Source of the DNA: GM7GCV1 sp965222065
Lineage (GTDB): Bacteria; Pseudomonadota; Gammaproteobacteria; Pseudomonadales; GM7GCV1
Assembly: GCA_965222065.1 (NCBI GenBank)
Contig: OZ244933.1
Location: 806,001 to 870,000, forward strand
Reading direction: 5' to 3'
DNA length: 64,000 nt
A program made the translations under genes and the position numbers. The notes beneath the pieces are model-generated. The model saw only the letters and a list, made by a program, of their open reading frames with translations, made no database searches and was not told the origin of the DNA. Positions 35,195-44,626 of this stretch are shown piece by piece. Within the stretch, counting starts at the first letter, position 1, and each line of letters begins with the position of its first letter.

Positions 35195-36085
35195 CTAAGC
35201 TGTCCACGAGGATAAATCCCTGTTTATCAGCTCTGAAAGTTTCTGCACATCTTTGGAAAACTCTTTTTTCATCAACGCCTTAATTTCATCAGCAGGCTCG
35301 GGGTACCTTCCTTGAACAATATTTCTGTTGTTAAAAAAAGCGAGCAACCCAAAACGTTTTTTTATTCCCAGACGACGTTTTATATTCTGTGCAAACAAAG
35401 TAACGCGCTGCAAAAAAGGGAATTTTCTGTACTTGGCTTTATTTTCGATATCCAAAGACAAAGTCTCGTTAGGCAACCCCAAAAACTCCTGCACTTTCAA
35501 CCAGCATTCTTCTGGGGCAGCAGACAAGTCATCAAGCAATACAAATAGCACTCGCTTTCCATCCACCTGTTGCAAGAGGTTTTCAACTTGCTGGCCCAAC
35601 ATGCATGCTTGCTTGTAGGCCATGCAAGATGGGTCACCTTCATTAAAACCAAAAATACCCACATGCTCCCCACCAAAACGCCTATCTGAAACCGCCCAGG
35701 CATCTTCAAAGTGCTTTAGTAACTCCCTACCTGTAAAAAGCGTTTGCGCATGCAAAGAGGGCGCCATTTGCACGGGGTTTCGAAGACATACAATAAATCT
35801 TGCTTCCGGGTTCTTCTCTAAAATACGAGGAACAGCAACACCGCCGAACAGGTACCAAACTGAAGCCTCAGCCAAATACCTGCAGCCTTCAGGTGCTTCA
35901 GAAAAAAGCTTTGCATAAGTTTCCTCTGACATAACCCGACCATATGGGGAGTAAAAATGGTGTGGTTCCTTTTCCGGGGAAAAATAAACCTGCGAATGCC
36001 TGGAAAGCCAAGCCGCCAGGGTTGTGGTTCCACACTTGGGCGCACCCAGAATAAACAGGTTTGGTGTTTTATTTATTTTGCTCAT
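35195..36085 (-). CDS. PAPS-dependent sulfotransferase family protein
   Basis: 296 residues. The 5'-phosphosulfate loop LGAPKCGTTTLAAWLSRH is at about 14-31 and a 3'-phosphate-binding segment (FIVCLRNPVQMAPSLHAQ, including the serine) near 100. Heparan/chondroitin-type sulfotransferases share both. In this place it should put sulfate on the surface polysaccharide. PAPS synthesis genes are not in the window. Confidence 0.85.
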   Translation of the reverse strand: MSKINKTPNLFILGAPKCGTTTLAAWLSRHSQVYFSPEKEPHHFYSPYGRVMSEETYAKLFSEAPEGCRYLAEASVWYLFGGVAVPRILEKNPEARFIVCLRNPVQMAPSLHAQTLFTGRELLKHFEDAWAVSDRRFGGEHVGIFGFNEGDPSCMAYKQACMLGQQVENLLQQVDGKRVLFVLLDDLSAAPEECWLKVQEFLGLPNETLSLDIENKAKYRKFPFLQRVTLFAQNIKRRLGIKKRFGLLAFFNNRNIVQGRYPEPADEIKALMKKEFSKDVQKLSELINRDLSSWTA

Positions 36086-36097
36086 CTTTAACAGAAT

Positions 36098-37399
36098 TTA
36101 CTGTCGCTTAAACCAAATACCAAAATCTATCCCCAGCATTTTGCGAGCGATACAATTTACCCGCCAAAATACAAGTATAGTCATTACTGCATAGGAAACA
36201 GCGGCCCCCAAGCCTCCCACCAGCGGCACCAGCATTATTGCCGCCAATGAACTAAAAACCAGGTTCACTGTCATCCAGACCAGGGATTGTTGCTCGTGGC
36301 CAGACATATTTAGGCCTATAAACGAAAAGCCAAACACAGCCCGGGCCAGTTCAGCCAGACAACAGAAAACCAACATCCAATATGCAGATCGAAACTCCAA
36401 GCCAAACACATACTCCAGTAAAAAGCCGCCAAAGAAAATAACACCAATACAACAGGCTGCTGCCCACACACTCATGATCTGGCTGGCTCTGGTAACCAGT
36501 TTTTGCAGTTGTTCCATTTTGCTATCAGCAAAAAGCGAAGACACATATGGCATGGATGTCACAGTAACAACACTAATACCAAATGAGACCAGAGATGCTC
36601 CACGCTGTGCGATACGAAAAAAACCCGTCGCTTCCAATGGAGCAAGCAAACTAAGAATGTATAACAGTACTTGGGGTTGAGAACGCCGGATTCCGTTAAT
36701 CATGCCCAGCTTCCAGGCAGAAGCTATCCATCCGGACAGATCATATTTTGCCCGTCCTGCGTTTAAATGATTTATAAAACGAAGCGCCAACAATCCCAGG
36801 CACAAAAGTAATGCTGCCAAGGTGCTGACTATCTGTACCATGAGTGCCATATAAGGCGTAAGTGCGTCTTCCGAGAACACATAAATCAGGGAAACAATCA
36901 GTAAAAAGCACAGGGGAGATAGCACAAGGGTTGGAAGCTGGGCTCTAATCAGGGCATGTGTGCCCGAAAGAAATGCGGCTGCCACACTGCTGACGCCATT
37001 AATATATATATATACCAATAGCAGCCACCAAAAGGGCTGTGTAACCAGCTCCTTGCTCCAGGGAGATAGCTGGATAAGAAATGCAGCTAAAACAGCCAAA
37101 GGGATAAAAGTCAGGGCTGTAAAGCACAGACTAAAATAAAGCAGCCCCCGGATGTAGGAATGGTCATCCTTACGCCAGCCTCTGGCGACTTCCCTTGTTA
37201 CCAAAGTTGGCAGACCAAACTCTAGGGGCAAACTGCAAATTGTTAACAGCGCCAGAGCCGCTGCATAAATCCCCAGCCCCTCTGCGCCTAAAACTCTTGC
37301 AAGAATAATTGCACTTGCAAAACCTGACAGCATGGAAACAAGGCGCAAGACCGCGCCTATACTCCCCTGTTTAAGCAATATGGATTTCAGGGAGTTCAT
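36098..37399 (-). CDS. Wzx-type oligosaccharide flippase
   Basis: 433 residues, about twelve to fourteen membrane helices, MOP superfamily. N-terminus KQGSIGAVLRLVSMLSGFASAIILARVLGAEGLGIYA and PTLVTREVARGW match polysaccharide exporters. It should flip the undecaprenyl-linked repeat unit to the periplasm for the EpsG/Wzy-like polymerase encoded downstream. Confidence 0.87.
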   Translation of the reverse strand: MNSLKSILLKQGSIGAVLRLVSMLSGFASAIILARVLGAEGLGIYAAALALLTICSLPLEFGLPTLVTREVARGWRKDDHSYIRGLLYFSLCFTALTFIPLAVLAAFLIQLSPWSKELVTQPFWWLLLVYIYINGVSSVAAAFLSGTHALIRAQLPTLVLSPLCFLLIVSLIYVFSEDALTPYMALMVQIVSTLAALLLCLGLLALRFINHLNAGRAKYDLSGWIASAWKLGMINGIRRSQPQVLLYILSLLAPLEATGFFRIAQRGASLVSFGISVVTVTSMPYVSSLFADSKMEQLQKLVTRASQIMSVWAAACCIGVIFFGGFLLEYVFGLEFRSAYWMLVFCCLAELARAVFGFSFIGLNMSGHEQQSLVWMTVNLVFSSLAAIMLVPLVGGLGAAVSYAVMTILVFWRVNCIARKMLGIDFGIWFKRQ

Positions 37400-37408
37400 T
37401 GCCCAGAA

Positions 37409-38419
37409 TCAGACCGAATAATACTGTCGGTACCACTCCACAAACCGTGCAATACCCTCCTGCACACTGGTTTCCGGTTTAAAGCCGACATCGGCAACCA
37501 GGTCATCGACATCGGCATAGGTGGCAGGTACATCACCGGGCTGGATCGGCAACATGTTTTTCTCGGCCGTCATACCCAGAGCAGACTCAATCGCACCGAT
37601 GTAATCCATCAGCTCTACGGGATTATTGTTACCGATGTTGTAGAGTTTATAGGGTGCACAGCTGGTGCCGGGATCGGGCTGGTCCCCGCGCCAGTTGGGA
37701 TTGGATACCGCCGTGTTATCCAGCACGCGGATCACCCCTTCCACGATGTCGTCGATATAGGTGAAGTCCCGCTTCATTTTGCCGTAGTTGAATACATCAA
37801 TTGGCTTGCCTTCCAGGATGGCCTTGGTAAACAAAAAGAGGGCCATATCGGGCCTGCCCCAGGGACCATAGACTGTGAAAAAGCGCAGGCCTGTGGTGGG
37901 CAAGTCATACAGATGTGAATAGGTGTGCGCCATCAATTCATTGGCTTTTTTGGAGGCCGCGTACAACGACACCGGATGGTCCACATTGTGGTGGATCGAA
38001 AACGGCATGGTGGTGTTCAAGCCATAAACTGAACTACTGGATGCGTAGGTCAGGTGCTCCACATTGTTATGCCGGCAGCCTTCCAGAATATTGACGAAGC
38101 CCACCAGGTTGCTGTCGACATAGGAATGCGGGTTCTTGAGCGAGTATCGCACCCCGGCCTGGGCCGCGAGATTGAGCACCCGGTCAAATTTTTCCTCGGC
38201 AAACAATTGTGGCATCCCATCCCGATCCGCCAGATCCATTTGCACAAACCGAAAATTTTTATGGGCCTTAAGTTGATCAAGACGCGCATATTTGAGGTTC
38301 ACATCGTAATAATCGTTGAGATTATCGAGACCGACGACCTCATCCCCCCGTTCGAGCAACCGCAAACTGGCATGGAAACCAATGAAGCCCGCTGTGCCGG
38401 TAACCAGTATTTTTGCCAT
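37409..38419 (-). CDS. UDP-glucuronate 4-epimerase-like NAD-dependent epimerase
   Basis: 336-residue extended SDR. ILVTGTAGFIGFHASLRLL binds NAD, LDNLNDYYDVNLKYARL is typical of UDP-glucuronate 4-epimerases (LpsL/Cap1J type), and the catalytic YAASKKANE supplies Tyr and Lys. Makes UDP-galacturonate (or the N-acetylated form) for the polysaccharide. Its partner dehydrogenase is immediately upstream. TviC/WbpP-type activity on UDP-GlcNAcA is the main alternative. Confidence 0.87.
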   Translation of the reverse strand: MAKILVTGTAGFIGFHASLRLLERGDEVVGLDNLNDYYDVNLKYARLDQLKAHKNFRFVQMDLADRDGMPQLFAEEKFDRVLNLAAQAGVRYSLKNPHSYVDSNLVGFVNILEGCRHNNVEHLTYASSSSVYGLNTTMPFSIHHNVDHPVSLYAASKKANELMAHTYSHLYDLPTTGLRFFTVYGPWGRPDMALFLFTKAILEGKPIDVFNYGKMKRDFTYIDDIVEGVIRVLDNTAVSNPNWRGDQPDPGTSCAPYKLYNIGNNNPVELMDYIGAIESALGMTAEKNMLPIQPGDVPATYADVDDLVADVGFKPETSVQEGIARFVEWYRQYYSV

Positions 38420-38430
38420 ATCAGGGGCCC

Positions 38431-39699
38431 CTAGAGTCTTAAATCTGCCTTGCCACGTGGAAGAACCTGTTTAAGGTCGTAGACTACCGAAGGGCTTTGC
38501 AGGTATTGATCAAGTGTGTCATTGAGCTGTTTAAACGCCTCGTGGGCTACGGCCACGATCACTGCGCTGTATACCCCTTTCTCAGGTTCCACAAGCGGTA
38601 TGCCGTACTCTGCCTCCGTTTCATCTGAACTGGCCCAGGGATCGTGCACATCCACATTGATATTGTACTGATGCAGCTCCTCGACAATATCCGGTACACG
38701 GCTGTTACGTATATCAGGGCAGTTCTCCTTAAAGGTTATGCCGAGAACCAGCACGCGTGCACCGGCCACCTGTATGTCTTTACCCAGCATGGTCTTGACC
38801 AGCTCGGATACCACAAATTCGCTCATACCATCATTGATTCGGCGACCGGCAAGAATCACTTCCGGGTTGTAACCAATGGATTGTGCCTTGTGCGTCAGAT
38901 AGTAAGGGTCTACGCCAATACAGTGCCCCCCGACAAGACCCGGTTTAAATGGCAAAAAATTCCATTTTGTACCTGCTGCAGCCAGTACATCGGCCGTGTC
39001 GATGTTCATTTTCCGGAAGATCACCGCCAGTTCATTAACGAGGGCGATATTCAAATCCCGCTGGGTGTTTTCAATCACCTTGGCGGCCTCGGCTACCTTG
39101 ATGCTGGGCGCCATATGCGTTCCGGCAGGAATAATGCTCTGGTAAAGCGAGTCAATAAAACTGGCGGCCTCCGGAGTCGAGCCCGATGTCACCTTGAGGA
39201 TCTGGGTAACGCGATGCTGCTTGTCGCCGGGGTTGATTCGCTCGGGGCTGTAACCCACAAAAAAACCTTCGTTTAGCTTCAGGCCGGATTCCGCTTCAAG
39301 AATGGGCACACAGTCTTCTTCCGTTGCACCGGGATACACAGTGGATTCAAAGATAACCACACTGCCTTTGGTCAGCACCTGCCCCACCGTTTTGCTGGCG
39401 CTCAACAACGGCCTTAAATCCGGGCGTTTAAATTCATCAATGGGGGTAGGTACGGTGACGACAAACAGATTGCAGGCCAGGAGTTCATCGGGGTTATCGA
39501 CAAAGCGCAGTTGTTTTGACTGTGCCAGTTCGTCTGGCGAAACCTCAAGGGTGGAATCCTTGCCGGATGACAATTCCTGAATCCGGGAAGGTTTGATATC
39601 AAAGCCCAGCGTCGGGTACTTTTTGCCAAACTCCACGGCCAAGGGCAAGCCGACGTAGCCCAGGCCAATCACGGCCACACGGGTCGACTTTAATTCCAT
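38431..39699 (-). CDS. tviB: UDP-sugar 6-dehydrogenase, TviB/WbpO type
   Basis: 422 residues. NAD-binding VAVIGLGYVGLPLAVEFGKKY, VPTPIDEFKRPDL, catalytic cysteine in GLVGGHCIGVDPYYL, and GITFKENCPDIRNSRV. The KKYPTLGFDI region fits the Vi-antigen TviB (UDP-GlcNAc dehydrogenase) group more than the UDP-glucose (Ugd) group. AAAGGAG lies five bases before the ATG at 39699; the GTG at 39705 overlaps it. First gene of the polysaccharide operon and donor of acidic sugars to the locus. Confidence 0.87.
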   Translation of the reverse strand: MELKSTRVAVIGLGYVGLPLAVEFGKKYPTLGFDIKPSRIQELSSGKDSTLEVSPDELAQSKQLRFVDNPDELLACNLFVVTVPTPIDEFKRPDLRPLLSASKTVGQVLTKGSVVIFESTVYPGATEEDCVPILEAESGLKLNEGFFVGYSPERINPGDKQHRVTQILKVTSGSTPEAASFIDSLYQSIIPAGTHMAPSIKVAEAAKVIENTQRDLNIALVNELAVIFRKMNIDTADVLAAAGTKWNFLPFKPGLVGGHCIGVDPYYLTHKAQSIGYNPEVILAGRRINDGMSEFVVSELVKTMLGKDIQVAGARVLVLGITFKENCPDIRNSRVPDIVEELHQYNINVDVHDPWASSDETEAEYGIPLVEPEKGVYSAVIVAVAHEAFKQLNDTLDQYLQSPSVVYDLKQVLPRGKADLRL

Positions 39700-39779
39700 A
39701 ATCACTCCTTTCCGACCTTGTTGGTTATTGGTTCGGACTCAGATAATGATCATAACCTGAATCGATGAATATAAAAGCG

Positions 39780-40412
39780 CTATTCCTCCAGGAGCTCGGT
39801 GATATGGTGAATGATCCTGTGAGGCCTGGCCTGTTGAATTCGCTCCAGGGGGTGCGCGCCGTAGCTAACGCCCACCGATCGAACAGACGCCGATCTCGCC
39901 ATCAACAGGTCAAAATCTGTATCACCTATCATCATGGCTTCACCGGAATGTACGCCACTCTCCTGAAGGATCTGTTGCAACATCAGGGGGTGCGGCTTTG
40001 AGCGGGTCTCATCAGCACAACGACTGTACTGAAAATAATGCGCCATGTTCAGTTCACCGAGCACTCTGTCCAGCCCCTGACGACTTTTGCCTGTAGCAAC
40101 GGCAAGCTGGTGCCCTTGGGAGACCAGCTCATCCAGCACGTCAGTAACCCCTTCATAAAGCTGGGAAGGCTGGCTTTTATCACCGGCAAGATAATGATCG
40201 CGATACGCCAGTATCAACTCATCCATCTGTCCGACCTCCAGTTCAGGGTAAAGGTGCTCAAGCGCCTCTCTTAGCCCCAGGCCAATAACGCTGCGATTTT
40301 CCTCTTCAGAACGAACTGGCAAACCCAGTTTTTCGCAAGAAAGACTGATCGATTTGGTAATCAGGGACAGCGAATCGCACAGCGTCCCATCCCAGTCAAA
40401 AATATAGAGCAT
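39780..40412 (-). CDS. HAD superfamily phosphatase, phosphoglycolate-phosphatase-like
   Basis: 210 residues. Nucleophile motif IFDWDGTLCDS at residues 3-13, motif II VATGKSRQGLDRVL, and MIGDTDFDLLMARSASV for motifs III/IV. Subfamily IA with a helical cap. This gene commonly sits after rluC in gammaproteobacteria; three bases separate them. Substrate not known. Confidence 0.87.
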   Translation of the reverse strand: MLYIFDWDGTLCDSLSLITKSISLSCEKLGLPVRSEEENRSVIGLGLREALEHLYPELEVGQMDELILAYRDHYLAGDKSQPSQLYEGVTDVLDELVSQGHQLAVATGKSRQGLDRVLGELNMAHYFQYSRCADETRSKPHPLMLQQILQESGVHSGEAMMIGDTDFDLLMARSASVRSVGVSYGAHPLERIQQARPHRIIHHITELLEE

Positions 40413-40415
40413 GTG

Positions 40416-41378
40416 TTATTTCAGATTCCTTAAAACAGTTTCCAGATCGTCTGGCATGGGACTTTGGAGCTCGAGCAATTGCCCCGATTCAGGATGACGA
40501 ATACCCAGTGTACGCGCATGCAAAAACAGTCTTTTAAGGCCGAGCTCTTTCGCCAGTGCCTGCTCTTCTTTGGAGCTGTATTTGCTGTCTCCCAAAACCG
40601 GGTGACCGGCTAGCTGGGCATGTACCCGGATCTGGTGCGTTCGGCCCGTATCCAGCGCGACATCTAACAGGGTTGCCTGACGAAATTCCCTGGCAATGGA
40701 AAAATGAGTAATGGATTCCTTGCCGGTTTCCTGGACACGAACCATGCGCTCACCTGAAGACACCTTGTTTTTTTGCAATGGCGCATCAACGGTTTTTACC
40801 CGCTTTGACCATTTGCCGGAAACCAATGCCCAGTAGTTTTTTTGTGTGTCTCCGAGGCGCAGTGATTTATGCAGATCAGTCAGGGCGCTACGTTTTTTTG
40901 CCATTAACAACGTACCGGAAGTCTCGCGGTCCAGACGGTGGGCCAGCTCCAGGTATTTACCGCCCACCCCCATGGCCCTGAGGCTTTCAATGATTCCCAG
41001 TTTCTGGCCACTTCCTCCATGTACAGCAATACCACTTGGTTTGTTAATGGCCAGCAGGTAATCGTCTTCAAAAATAATCGAGTCCCGCAGCAAACCCTGC
41101 AATCCCTTGCCGGGCATTTCTGTTCCCTCTTTTTGTTCAACGCGCACAGGAGGGATACGAACCACGTCACCAGAATGCAACTTTTGCATTGGTTTCGCCC
41201 GTTTACTGTTTAAACGAACCTCGCCTTTTCGGAGTATTCGATAAATAAGCGACTTGGGAACACCCTTAAGCTGCTTCATCAGGAAATTATCCAGCCGCTG
41301 ACCATGGGAAGCTGCATCAATTTCTACATGTTGAACCCCTGCATGTGCAGGTCCGGACGCTTCAATATTTGAGGACAT
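40416..41378 (-). CDS. rluC: 23S rRNA pseudouridine synthase RluC
   Basis: 320 residues. N-terminal S4 RNA-binding domain at about 25-85 (RLDNFLMKQLKGVPKSLIYRILRKGEVRLN) and catalytic domain with the active aspartate in HRLDRETSGTLLMAK near residue 150. RTHQIRVHAQLAGHPVLGDSKY is typical. Modifies three uridines of 23S rRNA in E. coli. Divergent from rne, the standard arrangement. Confidence 0.94.
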   Translation of the reverse strand: MSSNIEASGPAHAGVQHVEIDAASHGQRLDNFLMKQLKGVPKSLIYRILRKGEVRLNSKRAKPMQKLHSGDVVRIPPVRVEQKEGTEMPGKGLQGLLRDSIIFEDDYLLAINKPSGIAVHGGSGQKLGIIESLRAMGVGGKYLELAHRLDRETSGTLLMAKKRSALTDLHKSLRLGDTQKNYWALVSGKWSKRVKTVDAPLQKNKVSSGERMVRVQETGKESITHFSIAREFRQATLLDVALDTGRTHQIRVHAQLAGHPVLGDSKYSSKEEQALAKELGLKRLFLHARTLGIRHPESGQLLELQSPMPDDLETVLRNLK

Positions 41379-41399
41379 GAAATAAAAAATCTTTTTAGA

Positions 41400-41428
41400 T
41401 TGAGCAGCTTAGCTGCTTTTGCTATAGT
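41400..41428 (+). promoter_or_regulatory. Sigma70-type promoter of rne
   Basis: TTGAGC (41400-41405), 17-base spacer, TATAGT (41423-41428). Predicted start near 41435, leaving a leader of roughly 410 bases. It lies just upstream of the rluC start on the other strand. Confidence 0.65.
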
Positions 41429-41434
41429 CGGCGG

Positions 41435-41848
41435 CGGCCCGATACTATATGCAGAAAAAAGTGCACAGCATCCGGGCAGAAATCCAAGCCTGAACGCGCA
41501 TTGTAAACAATCAGACTGCGTCAGGCACTTGATAACCTGAAGCTCGACCTTGTACGAGCTTCATTAAAAACAAGACGAAGTTTTACGCAAAGTTTTATTA
41601 GTTTCCAGCCCGGCTCAACATGTGTTGAGCAACATCAGAAGCAAACAGACCGCTGGAAAGAGAAAGGTTTAATAGCACCGGAAAATCAGTTTCTGGACAA
41701 AACAGGTAACTAGCTGAAATACAATGTGTTTTAGGCCCAAAAGAGGCAATTAACCCAGCACCGCGACACCCGTCTGTGGTGATGTTTCCTGTTCGATTCT
41801 CACGATAAAGCTTTGTTGTTCAACTCCGTCACTAGATGGAATTGAATT
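41435..41848 (+). promoter_or_regulatory. Long structured 5' leader of rne
   Basis: About 410 untranslated bases. A 9-bp hairpin TGAAGCTCG/CGAGCTTCA (41538-41546 and 41555-41563) and GCTCAAC/GTTGAGC (41623-41640, four-base loop) stand out, separated by A/T-rich single-stranded stretches. In E. coli the 361-base rne leader binds RNase E and lets it control its own mRNA; a similar role is likely here by position, not proven by sequence. No reading frame with a credible start was found. Confidence 0.6.
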
Positions 41849-44431
41849 ATGAAGCGCATGCTTATTAATGCCACCCAGCCCGAAGAAATCCGGGTTGCGC
41901 TGGTAGATGGACAAAAACTCTACGATCTGGATATCGAAGCTCGCGGCAAAGAGCAAAAACTTGCCAATGTCTATAAAGGGAAAATTACCCGCATCGAACC
42001 CAGCCTGGAAGCCGCTTTTGTCGACTACGGCATGGAGCGACACGGCTTTCTGCCCCTCAAGGAGATTTCCTCCGATTACTTCAACAAAAAAGGCAAATCC
42101 AGCGGCCGCCCCAAAATAGACGAAGTCCTGAAAGAAGGCACGGAAGTTATTGTCCAGGTGGAAAAGGAAGAACGTGGCAACAAAGGGGCTGCCCTCACCA
42201 CGTTTATCAGCCTGGCTGGCCGCTACATGGTACTAATGCCAAACAACCCGCGCGGCGGCGGTATTTCCCGACGAATTGAAGGCGATGACCGCTCCGAGCT
42301 CAAGGAAGCCATGCGCGACCTGCAAATGCCCAAAGGCATGAGCGTGATTGTCCGCACAGCAGGTGTTGGCCGGGACTCGGAAGAACTCCAGTGGGATCTC
42401 GACTACCTGTTACAGCTTTGGGAATCCATTGTAAAAGAAAGCGAATCAGCCCCTGCCCCGCACTTCCTCTTCCAGGAAAGCAACGTCATTATTCGGGCAA
42501 TTCGTGACTATCTTCGCCCCAACATCGGTGAAGTCATTGTCGATAGCTGGGAAGCTTTCCAGCTGGCCAATGCCTTTATCAACCAGGTCATGCCGGATTA
42601 CAAAAGCAAGGTAAAATTCTACGAAGATGACCTGCCGCTCTTTAACCGTTACCAGATAGAAAACCAGATCGAAACGGCATTCGAGCGCGAAGTAAAACTC
42701 CCCTCTGGCGGTTCTATTGTTATCGACCGTACCGAGGCACTCGTCTCCATCGATATCAACTCCTCCCGGGCAACCAAAGGCAAGGATATCGAAACCACGG
42801 CCCTTCAGACCAACCTTGAAGCCGCGGATGAAATTGGCCGACAGCTGCGCATTCGTGACCTGGGCGGCCTGGTCGTCATCGACTTCATCGATATGACCCC
42901 ACCCAAAAACCGCAAGGCTGTCGAAGATCGCATGATGCAGGCGCTTTCTATCGATCGTGCTCGCGTACAAATCAACCGGATCTCCAAATTTGGACTTCTG
43001 GAAATGTCGCGCCAGCGCTTGCGCCCATCGTTGGAAGAAACCATTTTTGTTTCCTGCCCTCGCTGTACCGGACAGGGCACCATTCGGGGAATCCGATCGC
43101 TGGCGTTATCGATTCTTCGACTGGTTGAAGAAGAAGCACAAAAAGAATTCACCAAGGAAGTTCACGCGTTTGTTCCCAACGAAGTCGCGGCTTTCCTTCT
43201 CAATGAAAAACGCGCAGCCATTTACGAACTGGAAAAACGTCATCGCAATGTGCGTATTCTGGTCATACCCCGTCCTGAGCTGGAGACACCGCACTATTCC
43301 ATTCGCCGTATTCGCCTGCAGGATGGCGAAGAAGTTGTAGCCAGTTATAACCTGGAAAACCCTTATGCAGAACAGGTGTCCAGTGTTGAAGCCTTATTAT
43401 CCAACCCACTCGAAGCGCCCAAACAGCCGGCGGTTAAAACCGTAGGCCATAGCCAGCCCGCGCCGGAAAGGACGCAGACAGAGCGCGATGAACGCCGTAA
43501 AAAGCCAGTGGCTAGCACGCAAGTTGCAGCTAAATCCGACGATGAAGCAGGTTTGATCAGCAAAGTCGCCAAAGTGCTTAAAGGCTTATTTTCTTCGGAA
43601 GAAGCCCAGCCTGAACCAGAGAAAAAGACACGCAACCAGCGTAACCGGCGACGAGGTCAAGGCCAGGGCTCTGGTGACAAACGCCGACGGCCGGATTCGC
43701 GCAGCCGTAAGAATGCAGCCAGAGACAACAATGAGGATTTGAGGAGTAATACTGAATCTCGCAAGCCGCGACCGGCTCAAGACGCCAAATCTGCGGACAC
43801 AGAAAAAGCCCAGGAGAAGAACACAGGTGCCGATAATCAAAAAGAAAATGGTCAGGACTCCGGTGTTCGTCGACGGCCCTCCAGGGATTCTCGCCCCAAA
43901 CGCCAGCGTGAGCGCAAGCCTGCCCTGGAAGTTGCCGCTCTGGACGCAGATGTACAAACGGATGAAAGCATCGCCCAGACTAAAAATGGTCAAGCGGAAA
44001 GTACCAAACAACAGGAAAAGGAATCTGCCAAACCCGTAGCCGAGACCGCATCCAGACAGAAGAAGGATGATTCATCCTCTGCTGACAATTCTGTAGAGAA
44101 AACACCTCAGCAAGCGCCGAAAAAGGCAGAAAGTTCCGCTTCGGACACAAAGCCGACCAAAGCACCCGAAAAGAAGAAACCTTCTACCGAGACGAAAAAA
44201 GCCGAGAAGGCAGCCGATACCGGGAAACGAGCTGAACCCGTTGTCTATGTTCGTCCTGCAAACGATCCCCGTCTTGCGCCCAGAACCGTTAAAGTCAGTA
44301 TTGAAAGCAAGCAGATTGAACCCCGATTTTCGGCAGCGCTGGACACCAGCACTCCGGCCAGCGTCGCCCTGGTTGCACGAGATATCCAGCGTCCTGCCAA
44401 CGATCCAAGAGGGCCGGCTACAACACTGTAA
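41849..44431 (+). CDS. rne: Ribonuclease E
   Basis: Endoribonuclease that starts mRNA decay and matures tRNA and 5S rRNA. Catalytic half: S1 domain about 38-119, 5'-sensor region, metal ligands D302 in DINSS and D345 in DFIDM, and the zinc-link cysteines 403 and 406 in CPRCTGQG, each one residue off the E. coli numbers. From about residue 520 the protein is a long disordered scaffold rich in Arg, Lys, Glu and Pro with an Arg-rich RNA-binding stretch around 585-640. Two NDPR motifs occur near the C-terminus (805-808, 851-854). 860 residues is within family range. Confidence 0.95.
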   Translation: MKRMLINATQPEEIRVALVDGQKLYDLDIEARGKEQKLANVYKGKITRIEPSLEAAFVDYGMERHGFLPLKEISSDYFNKKGKSSGRPKIDEVLKEGTEVIVQVEKEERGNKGAALTTFISLAGRYMVLMPNNPRGGGISRRIEGDDRSELKEAMRDLQMPKGMSVIVRTAGVGRDSEELQWDLDYLLQLWESIVKESESAPAPHFLFQESNVIIRAIRDYLRPNIGEVIVDSWEAFQLANAFINQVMPDYKSKVKFYEDDLPLFNRYQIENQIETAFEREVKLPSGGSIVIDRTEALVSIDINSSRATKGKDIETTALQTNLEAADEIGRQLRIRDLGGLVVIDFIDMTPPKNRKAVEDRMMQALSIDRARVQINRISKFGLLEMSRQRLRPSLEETIFVSCPRCTGQGTIRGIRSLALSILRLVEEEAQKEFTKEVHAFVPNEVAAFLLNEKRAAIYELEKRHRNVRILVIPRPELETPHYSIRRIRLQDGEEVVASYNLENPYAEQVSSVEALLSNPLEAPKQPAVKTVGHSQPAPERTQTERDERRKKPVASTQVAAKSDDEAGLISKVAKVLKGLFSSEEAQPEPEKKTRNQRNRRRGQGQGSGDKRRRPDSRSRKNAARDNNEDLRSNTESRKPRPAQDAKSADTEKAQEKNTGADNQKENGQDSGVRRRPSRDSRPKRQRERKPALEVAALDADVQTDESIAQTKNGQAESTKQQEKESAKPVAETASRQKKDDSSSADNSVEKTPQQAPKKAESSASDTKPTKAPEKKKPSTETKKAEKAADTGKRAEPVVYVRPANDPRLAPRTVKVSIESKQIEPRFSAALDTSTPASVALVARDIQRPANDPRGPATTL

Positions 44432-44462
44432 ACACTTTGTTTTATTTAGGGCCATTTTGACC

Positions 44463-44490
44463 TTGCTAGCACTATTTGCATCGCTATAAT
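44463..44490 (+). promoter_or_regulatory. Promoter of tRNA-Ser
   Basis: TTGCTA (44463-44468), 16-base spacer and a consensus TATAAT (44485-44490) end 13 bases before the tRNA 5' end. Confidence 0.65.
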
Positions 44491-44503
44491 GGCCCACTTC
44501 TTT

Positions 44504-44591
44504 GGAGGGGTGGCTGAGTGGTCGAAAGCACCGGTCTTGAAAACCGGCGTATCGAGAGGTACCCAGGGTTCGAATCCCTGCCCCTCCGCCA
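44504..44591 (+). tRNA. tRNA-Ser (anticodon TGA)
   Basis: 88 bases including encoded CCA. Acceptor GGAGGGG (44504-44510) pairs with CCCCTCC (44581-44587), discriminator G, CCA at 44589-44591. Anticodon stem CCGGT/ACCGG encloses loop CTTGAAA with TGA at 44538-44540. A long variable arm is present, as expected for serine, and GGTTCGAATCC forms the T arm. Confidence 0.97.
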
Positions 44592-44597
44592 TTAATT

Positions 44598-44626
44598 AAA
44601 AAAGCCCGCCTTGTGCGGGCTTTTTT
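44598..44626 (+). terminator. Intrinsic terminator after tRNA-Ser
   Basis: GCCCGC (44604-44609) pairs with GCGGGC (44615-44620), flanked by A6 and T6 so the stem extends and ends in a T run. Symmetrical, so it can work from both sides. Confidence 0.85.

Noticed and set aside
42446..42970. Antisense frame inside rne (174 codons)
   Set aside because: Fully opposite the catalytic domain of RNase E with no signal for translation.
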